DNA of 64,000 nucleotides, taken from assembly GCA_964463135.1 (NCBI GenBank), contig CAYXBA010000010.1, forward strand, positions 62,001-126,000. Direction: 5' to 3'. The notes under the pieces are model-generated. The model made no database searches. It was not told where the DNA came from and saw nothing but the letters and a program-made list of their open reading frames with translations. The position numbers and the translations under genes were made by a program. How positions within the stretch are numbered: the first letter of the stretch is position 1; each line of letters starts with the position of its first letter. Below, in pieces: positions 42,301 through 49,657 of this stretch. The DNA comes from UBA6898 sp964463135 (GTDB lineage: Bacteria; Nitrospirota; Thermodesulfovibrionia; Thermodesulfovibrionales; UBA6898).

Positions 42301-43110
42301 ATGAACGGCATCATCGATTTCCATACCCACGCATTCCCGGATGCGCTGGCTGAGCGTGCAGTCCAGGTCCTCCTTGAAGAGGGCCAGAAGAAGTATGACG
42401 TTCAGGCCTTTCTCGACGGCAGGATTTCTTCCCTGCTCGTCTCCATGGACAGCAACAACATCGAAAAGAGCATCATCTGCATGATCGCAACAAAACCGTC
42501 GCAGTTCGACCCGATCTTCAACTGGTCAAAACAGATCAGTTCAGACAGGATCATCCCCTTCCCTTCCCTGCATCCCGAATCGCAAAACGCTGCTGATCTG
42601 GTCAGAAAGATATCCGCTGAAGGGTTCAGAGGGGTCAAGTTCCATCCTTACTATCAGGAGTTCTGCATTGACGAAAAAAGGCTTTTCCCGATCTACGAAG
42701 CGCTGCAGAGAGAGGGACTCGTCGTGGTTATGCATACGGGCTTTGACCTCGCCTTTGAGCGGGACAGAAAATGCGACCCACTAAAGATCCTGAACGTGCT
42801 CGACGCATTCCCGGACCTGAAACTGGTCACGACCCACCTCGGCGCATGGGAGGATTGGGAAGAGGTCGAAAGACATCTCTCCGGGAAAAAGATCTACATG
42901 GAGATCTCATTCTCCCTCGACTGCATGCCGCAGGAAACAGCCCGCCGCATCATCATGAACCATCCGAAGGACCATATCCTCTTCGGTTCTGATTCGCCCT
43001 GGGCAGATCAGGGCAAGGCGATAGACCTGCTGAAGGGACTCGGACTCGGCAGAGAGATAGAAGACCGCATCCTCAGGGAAAATGCAGTAAAGCTGCTTGA
43101 AACTGCATAA
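42301..43110 (+). CDS. Amidohydrolase-2 family metal-dependent hydrolase
   Basis: 269 residues, TIM-barrel type. Metal ligands: HxH in DFHTHAF, H in VVMHTGFD and TTHLGAWED, D in FGSDSPWAD. GVKFHPYYQEF is the family strand-2 block. Related enzymes hydrolyse or decarboxylate small molecules; substrate unknown. Its stop codon (43108-43110) lies inside the GCATAAC box at the end of the attC-like site, so the cassette array directly abuts this gene in the convergent direction. Confidence 0.88.
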   Translation: MNGIIDFHTHAFPDALAERAVQVLLEEGQKKYDVQAFLDGRISSLLVSMDSNNIEKSIICMIATKPSQFDPIFNWSKQISSDRIIPFPSLHPESQNAADLVRKISAEGFRGVKFHPYYQEFCIDEKRLFPIYEALQREGLVVVMHTGFDLAFERDRKCDPLKILNVLDAFPDLKLVTTHLGAWEDWEEVERHLSGKKIYMEISFSLDCMPQETARRIIMNHPKDHILFGSDSPWADQGKAIDLLKGLGLGREIEDRILRENAVKLLETA

Positions 43111-43196
43111 CGCCGTGCTCAAGGGCGCGGGGCAACCACCCAAAAAATGAAAACGAAAAGCGCTTATTCCCGAGCGGCTGGAAAGTGGTGTTAGTC
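43105..43196 (-). repeat. attC-like imperfect palindrome (site 1)
   Basis: 92 bp ending in GACTAAC-like (43190-43196) and GTTATGC-like (43105-43111) boxes on the minus strand. The arms pair imperfectly over ~24 bases (TAACaCC...CGGG against TAACgCC...CGGG), leaving an AT-rich centre. Position (directly after the stop of the 43191 gene) and size fit an integron attC. Each core box differs by one base from the usual RYYYAAC/GTTRRRY consensus. Confidence 0.55.
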
Positions 43197-43643
43197 CTTT
43201 TTTAAATTCATTTTCTCATTGACTAACATTATAAGATCATCGATAGTCATTGTTCTTTGAGCCTCTTCATCAGCTATTTTTATTTGAAATGCTTTTTCTA
43301 TCCCAACTACGATCTCAAAATCCGCTAGCGAATCGCTGTCAAAATAGTATTTAAGCTTCTTTGTGAAGTCATCCGTTGGTTGAATTCTCGACATGTCTGC
43401 GTCGAGTACTTTTTCGAGAACATCTCTGACACCTGTTATAATCTGTATACTTATGCCTTTCTCTTTATAGTATTTCTCGTAAAAAGATTGATTGTCTTCG
43501 TATTCGCGGCCCTGGAAAATAATATTCGTTCGTTCTTTTCTTTTTTTTCGTTCCAATCGTACAATCCAAGGCAGTAGAATTTTGACTATGGCTATAGTGA
43601 CAATGACTATAACTATAAAGATTATTATTATCGTTGTGTCCAT
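43191..43643 (-). CDS. Membrane-anchored acyl-carrier-protein-like protein
   Basis: 150 residues. Residues 4-24 are one hydrophobic helix, followed by a basic stretch (RLERKKRKER). Residues ~70-145 match ACP: FDSDSLADFEIVVGIEKAFQIKI with S105 as the likely phosphopantetheine serine, then TIDDLIMLVNEKM. ACPs are normally soluble, so a tethered one is unusual. Very AT-rich relative to the neighbours, which suggests transfer. It is the last gene of the minus-strand cassette array; a promoter-leader block lies upstream and an attC-like site downstream. Function unknown. Confidence 0.75.
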   Translation of the reverse strand: MDTTIIIIFIVIVIVTIAIVKILLPWIVRLERKKRKERTNIIFQGREYEDNQSFYEKYYKEKGISIQIITGVRDVLEKVLDADMSRIQPTDDFTKKLKYYFDSDSLADFEIVVGIEKAFQIKIADEEAQRTMTIDDLIMLVNEKMNLKKD

Positions 43644-43658
43644 TTATATTCTTGGGAT

Positions 43659-43700
43659 AACATTGTTTTTTATATCGCATGCGATTTTTTGATAAGTATA
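43659..43700 (-). promoter_or_regulatory. Promoter-leader repeat, copy 1 (truncated promoter)
   Basis: Shares the block cgcatgcga with flanking AT tracts and aacattg with 45407 and 62644. The -10 element (TATACT on minus, 43695-43700) remains, but the place where -35 lies in the other copies (17 bp upstream, 43718-43723) is occupied by the REP/RAYT element that begins at 43719. The promoter is probably weakened. Confidence 0.6.
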
Positions 43701-43718
43701 GTGGCAAACAGCAAGGCA

Positions 43719-43884
43719 TATGGGGTCAGACTTGCTTATTGACATTATCGCTCCTTCTCGGCCGTTTCGCCACAACTTCCATCTCTTCTCCAAGCAGGTG
43801 CCTTTCTTTTAGATATCTCGCAATCACTGCAGGGTCCTTAAGGCACTACCATACAAAATGTCAATACACAAGTCTGACCCCATA
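43719..43884 (-). mobile_element. REP/RAYT-derived element (REPIN-like), 166 bp
   Basis: Ends are inverted: tatggggtcagacttg at left and its complement caagtctgaccccata at right. Minus-strand translation of the inner part gives AVIARYLKERHLLGEEMEVV and a stop in the GTC-TGA of the repeat, the usual C-terminal end of REP-associated tyrosine transposases. It is therefore a fragment derived from such a transposase gene, not a complete one. It separates copy 1 of the promoter-leader from the 43824 gene. Confidence 0.65.
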
Positions 43885-44294
43885 GTTTTACGACGCAGTG
43901 TCTGAATATCAGTTTTAAAGTAATCACGTCTGATATTTATGACTTCCCAGTTTTCACGATCTTCTAACATTTGATATATGAGATGAGCATCCTTACGTTC
44001 TGTTATAAAACAGTCGTCATAAAAATCCGCTGTTGTTTCGGGGATAATTTCTCGAAGTTTCAGTCGCGCCGTCTTATTGATTTGTTTTTGTTTCTTGAAT
44101 AATGCTTTCAAGGTGACCTCTGAGTGAGATTCAAGAGGCGACCTGGAGATTCCCCTGTAATTCTGGAGATTAAAGTTGGAAAAGGCCGCCCGAAATTCAC
44201 GAAAGAACTCCGCATTGCCTTTCATATGTTTGGCCTCATATCTTGCGATATTGACCTCGGGCTTAATTACGATAAGATGTCCTTTATTAATCAT
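43824..44294 (-). CDS. Uncharacterised cassette protein with element-derived C-terminus
   Basis: 156 residues, unknown. Residues ~1-130 are polar and charged with no membrane segment (VIKPEVNIARYEAKHMK, EITERKDAHLIYQMLED-like FITERKDAHLIYQM, ENWEVINIRRDYFKTDIQTL). The last ~20 residues (MGSDLCIDILYGSALRTLQ) come from the REP/RAYT element, so the natural C-terminus was probably replaced. Its ATG overlaps the stop of the truncated upstream frame (ATGA), suggesting a former two-gene cassette. Strand and AT-richness match the array. Confidence 0.55.
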   Translation of the reverse strand: MINKGHLIVIKPEVNIARYEAKHMKGNAEFFREFRAAFSNFNLQNYRGISRSPLESHSEVTLKALFKKQKQINKTARLKLREIIPETTADFYDDCFITERKDAHLIYQMLEDRENWEVINIRRDYFKTDIQTLRRKTMGSDLCIDILYGSALRTLQ

Positions 44295-44423
44295 TGTGTT
44301 AGCTGGTTTTTAGGTGATGCTCGATACATCCAGGCAACAATGAGTGCTGTGCCCCCGCAGAGCAGTAGAGATGCTGGCAAAGACAAAACTGCCACCCAAA
44401 CAGAACCTTTCAAGCCGGCCAAA
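44291..44423 (-). pseudogene. 5'-truncated membrane-protein fragment
   Basis: An open frame reads toward the 43824 gene: LAGLKGSVWVAVLSLPASL, then CGGTALIVAWMYRASP, and stops at 44291-44293, overlapping the next start. It looks like the C-terminal membrane helix of a lost protein; upstream it is cut by the element repeat at 44424. No start codon or full domain remains. Confidence 0.5.
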
Positions 44424-44510
44424 TCTTTTAGATATCTCGCAATCACTGCAGGGTCCTTAAGGCACTACCATACAAAATGTCAATACACAAGTCTGACCCC
44501 ATAGTTTTAC
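44424..44510. repeat. Second, partial copy of the REP/RAYT element
   Basis: These 87 bp are identical by eye to 43805-43891. Only the right part of the element is present, including the caagtctgaccccata end; the left end found at 43719 is absent. Two near copies 619 bp apart bracket the 43824 gene and the truncated fragment, so recombination between them could delete or move that segment. Confidence 0.8.
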
Positions 44511-44512
44511 TT

Positions 44513-44872
44513 CTACGTTCCGGGTGACCCGCCGAACTGGTCGTTATGTGTTTTCTTCTTGATAAATAAACGTTTCGAAATATAGAGCGCCAACATTGAA
44601 ACAGCAAACCAAAAAACAATAAGGATCACTGTTGTGATGGGCGCATAATTCGGCGTTTGTCTGCCAAATACCCATCGTGTAAGTTTGCTTAATAATTCTC
44701 TGTTATCTAAAAATGGCATTAATTTTGTTGGTGAAATAGCTACATTTATCAGTGGATGTGAATATGGCTCTGGGACGATGAAAGCATTAACCAAAAGAAT
44801 AATTGGCCCCAATAGTCCAACAGAGATATAAATCAAGATAGTCTTAGTTATTTTTTCTGCATTAATATTCAT
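44513..44872 (-). CDS. Small membrane protein in cassette array
   Basis: 119 residues. Two hydrophobic helices (~10-33, IYISVGLLGPIILLVNAFIV; ~80-100, TVILIVFWFAVSMLALYI) enclose a ~45-residue loop, with a basic tail. No known domain recognised. The start lies four bases from the GTTATGA box of attC-like site 2, as is usual for cassette genes. It ends beside the partial element copy at 44424. AT-rich. Confidence 0.6.
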   Translation of the reverse strand: MNINAEKITKTILIYISVGLLGPIILLVNAFIVPEPYSHPLINVAISPTKLMPFLDNRELLSKLTRWVFGRQTPNYAPITTVILIVFWFAVSMLALYISKRLFIKKKTHNDQFGGSPGT

Positions 44873-44876
44873 TGAT

Positions 44877-44970
44877 TCATAACGGCCAGCATCAGTCCAC
44901 GCGCGTGCTAAGGCATGGACTGAAAATCAAACCACACTGACACGCAGTCGGCTGGATGGCTTTGTTGTGC
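44877..44970 (-). repeat. attC-like imperfect palindrome (site 2)
   Basis: 94 bp. On the minus strand it begins GCACAAC (44964-44970), eight bases after the stop of the 44978 gene, and ends GTTATGA (44877-44883), four bases before the start of the 44513 gene. Outer arms pair (AAAGCCATCCAGC versus GCTGGCC), and inner arms include CAGTCCA/TGGACTG. Placement between two small same-strand genes is that of an integron attC. Confidence 0.55.
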
Positions 44971-44977
44971 AATGTTT

Positions 44978-45397
44978 TCATTTTCGTAGTTTCAATTTAG
45001 ATTTAGGCAACTCTATTAGTCTTCCGGCTTCGGTGCCCAGCGTCGTAATAGTCGCAGACACATCAAAACAGTCTTTTTCGCCAATTGTAATGTGGATGAC
45101 CCCGTTAAATCTTTCAATGTCGTTGAGTCTTGACGCTCCGTGGCCAGCTGAAGCATGAAATTCCTCGACGGCCGAAATGGCCCGAATAACTTCGATGTTC
45201 CAATCATCTGGTATTCGCGTGATTTCCTCAATATGTCCGCAAGCGACTTTGATATTAATTTCCTCTATTCTCTCTCCGTCAGTCTTATTTAAGTTTAAGT
45301 CTGGAAAATAAAGACGGTAGCCCTTGGGAGGTGCGGCATGAGCAGTAACGGCGCTCGCTATGATGAGCGAGATTAATATCGTCTTTATTATTTTCAT
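44978..45397 (-). CDS. Exported protein of unknown function in cassette array
   Basis: 139 residues from the ATG at 45397 (an upstream in-frame ATG lies in the repeated leader and is unlikely). A signal peptide MKIIKTILISLIIASAVTAHA is followed by a small beta-rich domain (GYRLYFPDLNLNKTDGERI, FNGVIHITIGEKDCFDVS). Not recognised. It is first after promoter-leader copy 2 and precedes attC-like site 2. AT-rich compared with the genes on either side of the array. Confidence 0.6.
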   Translation of the reverse strand: MKIIKTILISLIIASAVTAHAAPPKGYRLYFPDLNLNKTDGERIEEINIKVACGHIEEITRIPDDWNIEVIRAISAVEEFHASAGHGASRLNDIERFNGVIHITIGEKDCFDVSATITTLGTEAGRLIELPKSKLKLRK

Positions 45398-45406
45398 TTT
45401 ATGCAG

Positions 45407-45470
45407 AACATTGTTTTTATATCGCATGCGATTTTTTGATAAGTATAGGGACAAATAGGGTCATCGTCAA
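45407..45470 (-). promoter_or_regulatory. Promoter-leader repeat, copy 2
   Basis: On the minus strand: -35 TTGACG (45465-45470), 17-bp spacer, -10 TATACT (45442-45447), then tatcaaaaaatcgcatgcga, an A-rich run and caatgtt ending ten bases before the ATG at 45397. The same order of parts recurs at 62644-62706 and, with the -35 lost, at 43659-43700. The promoter is well formed and should drive the cassette genes to its left. Confidence 0.68.
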
Positions 45471-45472
45471 GG

Positions 45473-45557
45473 TAAAACAACCCACCCCTGCCTAAGGCAC
45501 CTACTGTTGGTCTACCCCTCTGCCTAAGGCACCTACTGTTGGCCAAGAGGGGATTAT
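45473..45557. mobile_element. MITE-like insertion with two 32-bp tandem units
   Basis: Two copies of cctaaggcacctactgttgg (45491-45510 and 45523-45542) are 32 bp apart and part of an 85-bp insert that splits the block shared by promoter-leader copies 2 and 3 from its upstream part (gaaaagaaac, ~45574). A third copy is at 46226-46245 and a decayed inverted one at 63547-63572. Flanking segments resemble ccctc/gaggg ends of short mobile repeats. Confidence 0.55.
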
Positions 45558-45678
45558 AAAGACAGTTATCTGCCTGAAAAGAAACGAAACTAATTTTCAA
45601 TAAAGGAGCATTGGTGAGCACGGAATCCGGCAATTGCTGCGGTTCTGTTGCACGTAGATTTCCTGATATACTGATAGC

Positions 45679-46113
45679 ATGAGCAATGCGATACATATTG
45701 TCTGTCCTGCATGTGCAGGCATAAACAGGCTTCCTGCGGAAAAACTCTTGGCAGGGCCGAAGTGCGGAAAATGCAAGGGCCTGCTCTTCCAGGGCAAGCC
45801 AATGGAGTTGACCATCGCGACCTTTCAGACGCATATCTCACGAAGCGACATTCCGATTGTTGTAGATTTCTGGGCAGTGTGGTGCGGCCCCTGCAAAATG
45901 ATGGCCCCGGCATTTGCCCAGGCTGCGGCGCAATTAGAACCAAAGGTGCGCTTTGCAAAGCTCAATACCGATCAGGAGCAGCAGATCGCAGGGCAATACC
46001 GCATACAGAGCATCCCCACGCTCGTCATGTTCAGAGGCGGGCAGGAGATCGCCCGCCAATCAGGAGCGCTCGACCTGAACCGGCTGATTGCGTGGGTGCG
46101 GGCACACATCTGA
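45679..46113 (+). CDS. trxC: Thioredoxin 2 (TrxC-like, zinc-ribbon amino end)
   Basis: 144 residues. An amino-terminal zinc site (CPAC...CGKC) precedes a classical thioredoxin domain with WCGPC in DFWAVWCGPCKMMAP and the cis-proline IPTLVMF. This is the layout of TrxC/Trx2. Role: cytoplasmic disulfide reductase active under oxidative stress, with the zinc site tuning redox potential. Single-gene unit; reductase partner not visible. Confidence 0.93.
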   Translation: MSNAIHIVCPACAGINRLPAEKLLAGPKCGKCKGLLFQGKPMELTIATFQTHISRSDIPIVVDFWAVWCGPCKMMAPAFAQAAAQLEPKVRFAKLNTDQEQQIAGQYRIQSIPTLVMFRGGQEIARQSGALDLNRLIAWVRAHI

Positions 46114-46174
46114 TAAGAACCAACGCTGACCGATACGCATTTAAGGAGTTCAAAAGTATGAAGACATCGACTGG

Positions 46175-46274
46175 AAAATCCCTCCTATCCTCCCTTTGTC
46201 AAAGGGAGATATAATGCCCTTCTTGCTTAAGGCACCTACTGTTGGTTGGCAAAGAGGGGTGAGGGGAGATTTTT
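46175..46274. mobile_element. Short repeat element with the gtaggtgcc motif, 100 bp
   Basis: Ends are imperfectly inverted: aaaatccctcctatcctcc at the left and ggtgaggggagatttt at the right. It carries the motif cttaaggcacctactgttgg (46226-46245), also in the inserts at 45473 and 63523. Likely a non-autonomous element of the same family. Confidence 0.5.
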
Positions 46275-46303
46275 GAACTGTGTCAGCTTACCTATGAGCT
46301 TAT

Positions 46304-46440
46304 TATTAACCCGGCAATCAAATAGTTTAATCTTGTCATTCCGGCTTGTCCGGAATCTTTCTTTGTTTTCGCCGTGTTACGCCGTCCGATCCCCGACAAG
46401 CGAGGATGACGGCTTGCGATATTATATTGCCGGGTTAATA
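46304..46440. mobile_element. 137-bp element with perfect 15-bp terminal inverted repeats
   Basis: tattaacccggcaat (46304-46318) and attgccgggttaata (46426-46440) are perfect complements. No coding capacity inside; smaller hairpins such as attccggcttgtccggaat are present. Typical of a MITE. Confidence 0.7.
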
Positions 46441-46453
46441 GTAAACTCTGTTC

Positions 46454-47050
46454 TTACTGCCTCACAAAAACAAAGGCGTCCTTTTCCGGAAAGACGTTCT
46501 GGTCCTTGCCGTATTTCTTCAAAAATTCCGCCCACTCTGCAGATGTTGCAGTGAACAGATAGGAGTTCTGCTCCGGATGCCATACTGCAGGCAGTTGAAC
46601 AACTTTATTCTTTACGGCATCTTCCATCCAGGAGGCCTTGAGCGGGATGATCTTCATTGATTTATTGTCTGCTATGACGCGGGAGACCGTATGCACCGGC
46701 GTCACATGCAGTACCCACCAGAAACTGAGGCCGTCCGGCGGGGAATCTGCCAGCGCATCGAGAAAGAGCATATCGTCTATCCTGAAAAACCGGGAAGACA
46801 GGGCAAATGAACCGCCCTTTGCATCAGGCAGCGTGATCTTATCAGCAGAAAAGGTCCATTCCCTGTTCAGGCCTTCATCAACGCTGCTCTTTGCAAGGAC
46901 CCACTTGCCATATACCTCAGGCAGGTCAATCACAGCATCCTTTGCATAAAAGGGACTGATCGACTGAACAACGCAGCCGGACAACATAACGAGAGAAATT
47001 ATTGTTGCAAAGAGCCTTAAGATCGTTCCTGATCCTGACCTGCGTTTCAT
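46454..47050 (-). CDS. Lipoprotein of unknown function
   Basis: 198 residues from the ATG at 47050, behind GGGAGGG. A lipoprotein signal with lipobox LSGC (VMLSGCVVQSIS) is followed by a beta-rich domain with WTFSADKITLPD and FFRIDDMLFLDALAD; the pattern resembles small lipocalin-like lipoproteins. No homologue identified by eye. Convergent with no gene; divergent from iorA with ~140 bp between. Confidence 0.72.
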   Translation of the reverse strand: MKRRSGSGTILRLFATIISLVMLSGCVVQSISPFYAKDAVIDLPEVYGKWVLAKSSVDEGLNREWTFSADKITLPDAKGGSFALSSRFFRIDDMLFLDALADSPPDGLSFWWVLHVTPVHTVSRVIADNKSMKIIPLKASWMEDAVKNKVVQLPAVWHPEQNSYLFTATSAEWAEFLKKYGKDQNVFPEKDAFVFVRQ

Positions 47051-47188
47051 GCTCAGCCCTCCCATGAAGTTATGCCGTTGTTTCAGTGTATCACATTGAT
47101 TCTTAAGCCACATTCCCCCTTCTGTAAACAATTGAAAATAACAGGCCGGTATGATAACCTAAAACTCTTTTTGCGACAGGATAACTTC

Positions 47189-49018
47189 ATGAAAAATAAG
47201 AATAACATTGGAGACAGAGTTCTTTTTTCCGGCAATGAGGCCATTGCCCGGGGAGCTTACGAGTCCGGCGTAAGGGTGGCTTCAGGGTACCCCGGTACGC
47301 CCTCAACCGAGATCCTCGAAAACCTCAGCACGTATGAGGGCATCTATACTGAATGGTCGCCGAACGAGAAGGTGGCGCTTGAAGTGGCTCTGGGGGCCTC
47401 GTTTGCCGGTGCGCGGGCACTCGCAACCATGAAGCATGTAGGCCTGAACGTTGCTGCTGATCCGCTCTTCACTGCGGCGTACACCGGCGTAAAGGGCGGC
47501 CTCGTGATCATTACTGCCGACGACCCCGAGATGCACAGTTCGCAGAACGAGCAGGACAACCGGAACTATGCGTACGCTGCCAAGGTGCCTATGCTCGAAC
47601 CCTCGGATGCGGCAGAGGCAAAAGATCTCCTGAAGACAGCTTTCAGGATAAGTGAAGAGTTCGACACGCCGGTCCTTTTCAGGACCACCACAAGGGTCGC
47701 CCACGTAAAAGGCATCATCACCTTCGGAGAGACAGAGAGCTCAAAAGCTACGCTCGGCATAGAGAAGATGCCGGAAAAGTTCGTTATGCTCCCTGCTCAT
47801 GCGCGCAGACGCAGGGTGGAGGTCGAAAAACGGACTGCCAGGCTGAAGGAGTTTGCAGAGACCTTTTCGGAAAACAGGATCGAATGGGGAGATAAAAAGA
47901 GGGGCTTTATCACCTCAGGCGTCTCCTATCTCTATGTGAAAGAGGCATTTCCCGGGGCCTCGGTGCTGAAACTCGGCATGGCATACCCCTTCCCTGACCG
48001 GATGATCAGGGACTTTGCTTCTCAGGTTGAAGAACTGTTCATCGTAGAAGAACTCGACCCCTTTATCGAAAACCATGTTAAGGCATTGGGCATATCCTGC
48101 AAGGGCAAGGAAGTGATCCCTGCCATCGGAGAGCTGAACGCCCAGATCGTCAGAAAGGCCATAACCGGAGAAACAGGAGGCGCGTCGTTCGAGCCGGTGC
48201 AGATACCGATGAGGCCGCCGAACCTCTGCGCAGGCTGCCCGCACCGCGGTATTTTTCACGCGATCTCAAAGCTCAAGCTTTTTGTGGCCGGCGACATCGG
48301 CTGCTACACCCTTGCAGCGCTCAAACCGCTTTCGTCCATGGACTCCTGCATCTGCATGGGCGCCAGCATCGGCACTGCCTTTGGCATGGAAAAGGCACTC
48401 GGCAAGGACAGCCTCGGCAAGATCGTTGCCGTGATCGGCGATTCGACCTTCATGCATTCGGGCATAACCGGGCTTATTGATGTTGTCTATAACCGCGGCT
48501 TTTCCACGGTCATCATCCTCGACAACCGGACAACCGGCATGACCGGCCATCAGCCGAACCCCTCGACCGGAGTTACGCTCAACGGCGACATGAGCAGCGG
48601 CATCGACATCGAGGCGCTCTGCAGGGCCATCGGGGTGAAGCATGTGGTCACGGTCAATCCTCATGAGCATGAAGACGCCGGGAAGATCCTGAAGCAGGAG
48701 CTTGACCGGCCTGAACCTTCGGTCATCATCACCAAGGCCCCCTGTGCGCTGCTTCCCGAGATGAAGAAGCGCAAAGACAAAAAGATCCATACGGTCATCG
48801 AAGCCAACTGCACCGGATGCCGCTCCTGCCTCAGGATCGGCTGTCCTGCTATCGAATGGGTGCCGCTGACCCCTGAAGAGGCAAAGCAGCTCGGGTACAA
48901 AGAGACGCAGAAGGGCCATTCCCATATCAACATGGTCATGTGCGACGGCTGCGGCCAGTGCGCTCCTCTCTGCAAGTTCAAGGCGATCGTCGTGGCAGAT
49001 AAAGGCAAAGGTAAATAA
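47189..49018 (+). CDS. iorA: Indolepyruvate:ferredoxin oxidoreductase alpha subunit
   Basis: 609 residues from the ATG at 47189; the open frame extends upstream without a usual start. The pyrimidine-binding part has VRVASGYPGTPSTEIL and EWSPNEKVALEVALGAS. The TPP site is in VIGDSTFMHSGITGLIDVVYN. The C-terminal ferredoxin domain has two cysteine clusters (CTGCRSCLRIGC; CDGCGQCAPLC). Role: oxidative decarboxylation of arylpyruvates to aryl-acetyl-CoA with reduced ferredoxin. It pairs with iorB three bases downstream and two phenylacetate-CoA ligases, hence aromatic amino-acid use or its reverse. Confidence 0.95.
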   Translation: MKNKNNIGDRVLFSGNEAIARGAYESGVRVASGYPGTPSTEILENLSTYEGIYTEWSPNEKVALEVALGASFAGARALATMKHVGLNVAADPLFTAAYTGVKGGLVIITADDPEMHSSQNEQDNRNYAYAAKVPMLEPSDAAEAKDLLKTAFRISEEFDTPVLFRTTTRVAHVKGIITFGETESSKATLGIEKMPEKFVMLPAHARRRRVEVEKRTARLKEFAETFSENRIEWGDKKRGFITSGVSYLYVKEAFPGASVLKLGMAYPFPDRMIRDFASQVEELFIVEELDPFIENHVKALGISCKGKEVIPAIGELNAQIVRKAITGETGGASFEPVQIPMRPPNLCAGCPHRGIFHAISKLKLFVAGDIGCYTLAALKPLSSMDSCICMGASIGTAFGMEKALGKDSLGKIVAVIGDSTFMHSGITGLIDVVYNRGFSTVIILDNRTTGMTGHQPNPSTGVTLNGDMSSGIDIEALCRAIGVKHVVTVNPHEHEDAGKILKQELDRPEPSVIITKAPCALLPEMKKRKDKKIHTVIEANCTGCRSCLRIGCPAIEWVPLTPEEAKQLGYKETQKGHSHINMVMCDGCGQCAPLCKFKAIVVADKGKGK

Positions 49019-49020
49019 GA

Positions 49021-49617
49021 ATGGATAAGGTCATGAACCTTTTTCTCTGCGGTGTGGGCGGCCAGGGCATACTCCTTGCCAGCGAGGTCATTTCCTCTGC
49101 CTGCATGCAGGGAGGTTTTGATGTAAAGCAGAGCGAGGTCCATGGCATGGCCCAGCGCGGCGGTTCTGTCATATCGCATATCCGCTTCGGCAAGAAGGTC
49201 TATTCGCCGCTCATCGAAACAGGCGACGCAGATATCGTGGTCTCGTTCGAGATGCTCGAAGCACTGCGCTATCTCCCGTACATGAACAGCAGGACAAAGG
49301 TCATCGTAAATACGCAGAAGATCCTGCCTGCGCCGGTCGCGACCGGCATGGACACGTATCCTGCTGATGTCCTCGACCAGCTCAAACAGCGGCAGTTATC
49401 GGTCTTCCCGATGGATGCCTTTGAGATCGCTCAGACGATCGGCGAGACACGCGCAGTCAATATGGTGCTGGTCGGCGCGCTTTCGGCCTTTCTGCCGCTC
49501 GAAGAAAAGATCTTCATGCAGGTGATCGAAAAGCGGATACCGGAGAAGATCAGAAAAGTAAATATTGACACATTCCTGAAGGGCAAAGAGACCATCAGAA
49601 TTCAGCTTGCACGCTGA
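49021..49617 (+). CDS. iorB: Indolepyruvate:ferredoxin oxidoreductase beta subunit
   Basis: 198 residues, gamma-type domain of the 2-oxoacid oxidoreductase family: LFLCGVGGQGILLASEVI, KQSEVHGMAQRGGSVISH. It supplies the small subunit of IorAB. Two bases separate it from iorA. Together with the ligases it would process indolepyruvate, phenylpyruvate and hydroxyphenylpyruvate. Confidence 0.94.
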   Translation: MDKVMNLFLCGVGGQGILLASEVISSACMQGGFDVKQSEVHGMAQRGGSVISHIRFGKKVYSPLIETGDADIVVSFEMLEALRYLPYMNSRTKVIVNTQKILPAPVATGMDTYPADVLDQLKQRQLSVFPMDAFEIAQTIGETRAVNMVLVGALSAFLPLEEKIFMQVIEKRIPEKIRKVNIDTFLKGKETIRIQLAR

Positions 49618-49657
49618 CAAGCTGGCAGGCCGGTAAGCAGGAGGCACTTAGAAAATT

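Larger units (their letters stand above)
46114..46453. other. Non-coding stretch filled by two short mobile repeats
   Basis: About 340 bp between thioredoxin and a lipoprotein gene. No gene seen. Two palindromic elements (46175-46274 and 46304-46440) make up most of it. The rest is unremarkable. Confidence 0.6.

Noticed and set aside
45491..45542. Possible CRISPR-like repeat (two 20-bp units, 32 bp apart)
   Set aside because: Only two units, the intervening sequence is very short, and the same motif occurs alone elsewhere, so a mobile-repeat origin fits better.
47072..47188. Upstream in-frame extension of iorA
   Set aside because: It adds ~39 residues without similarity to IorA, and MKNKNNIGDRVLFSG at 47189 fits the usual amino end.
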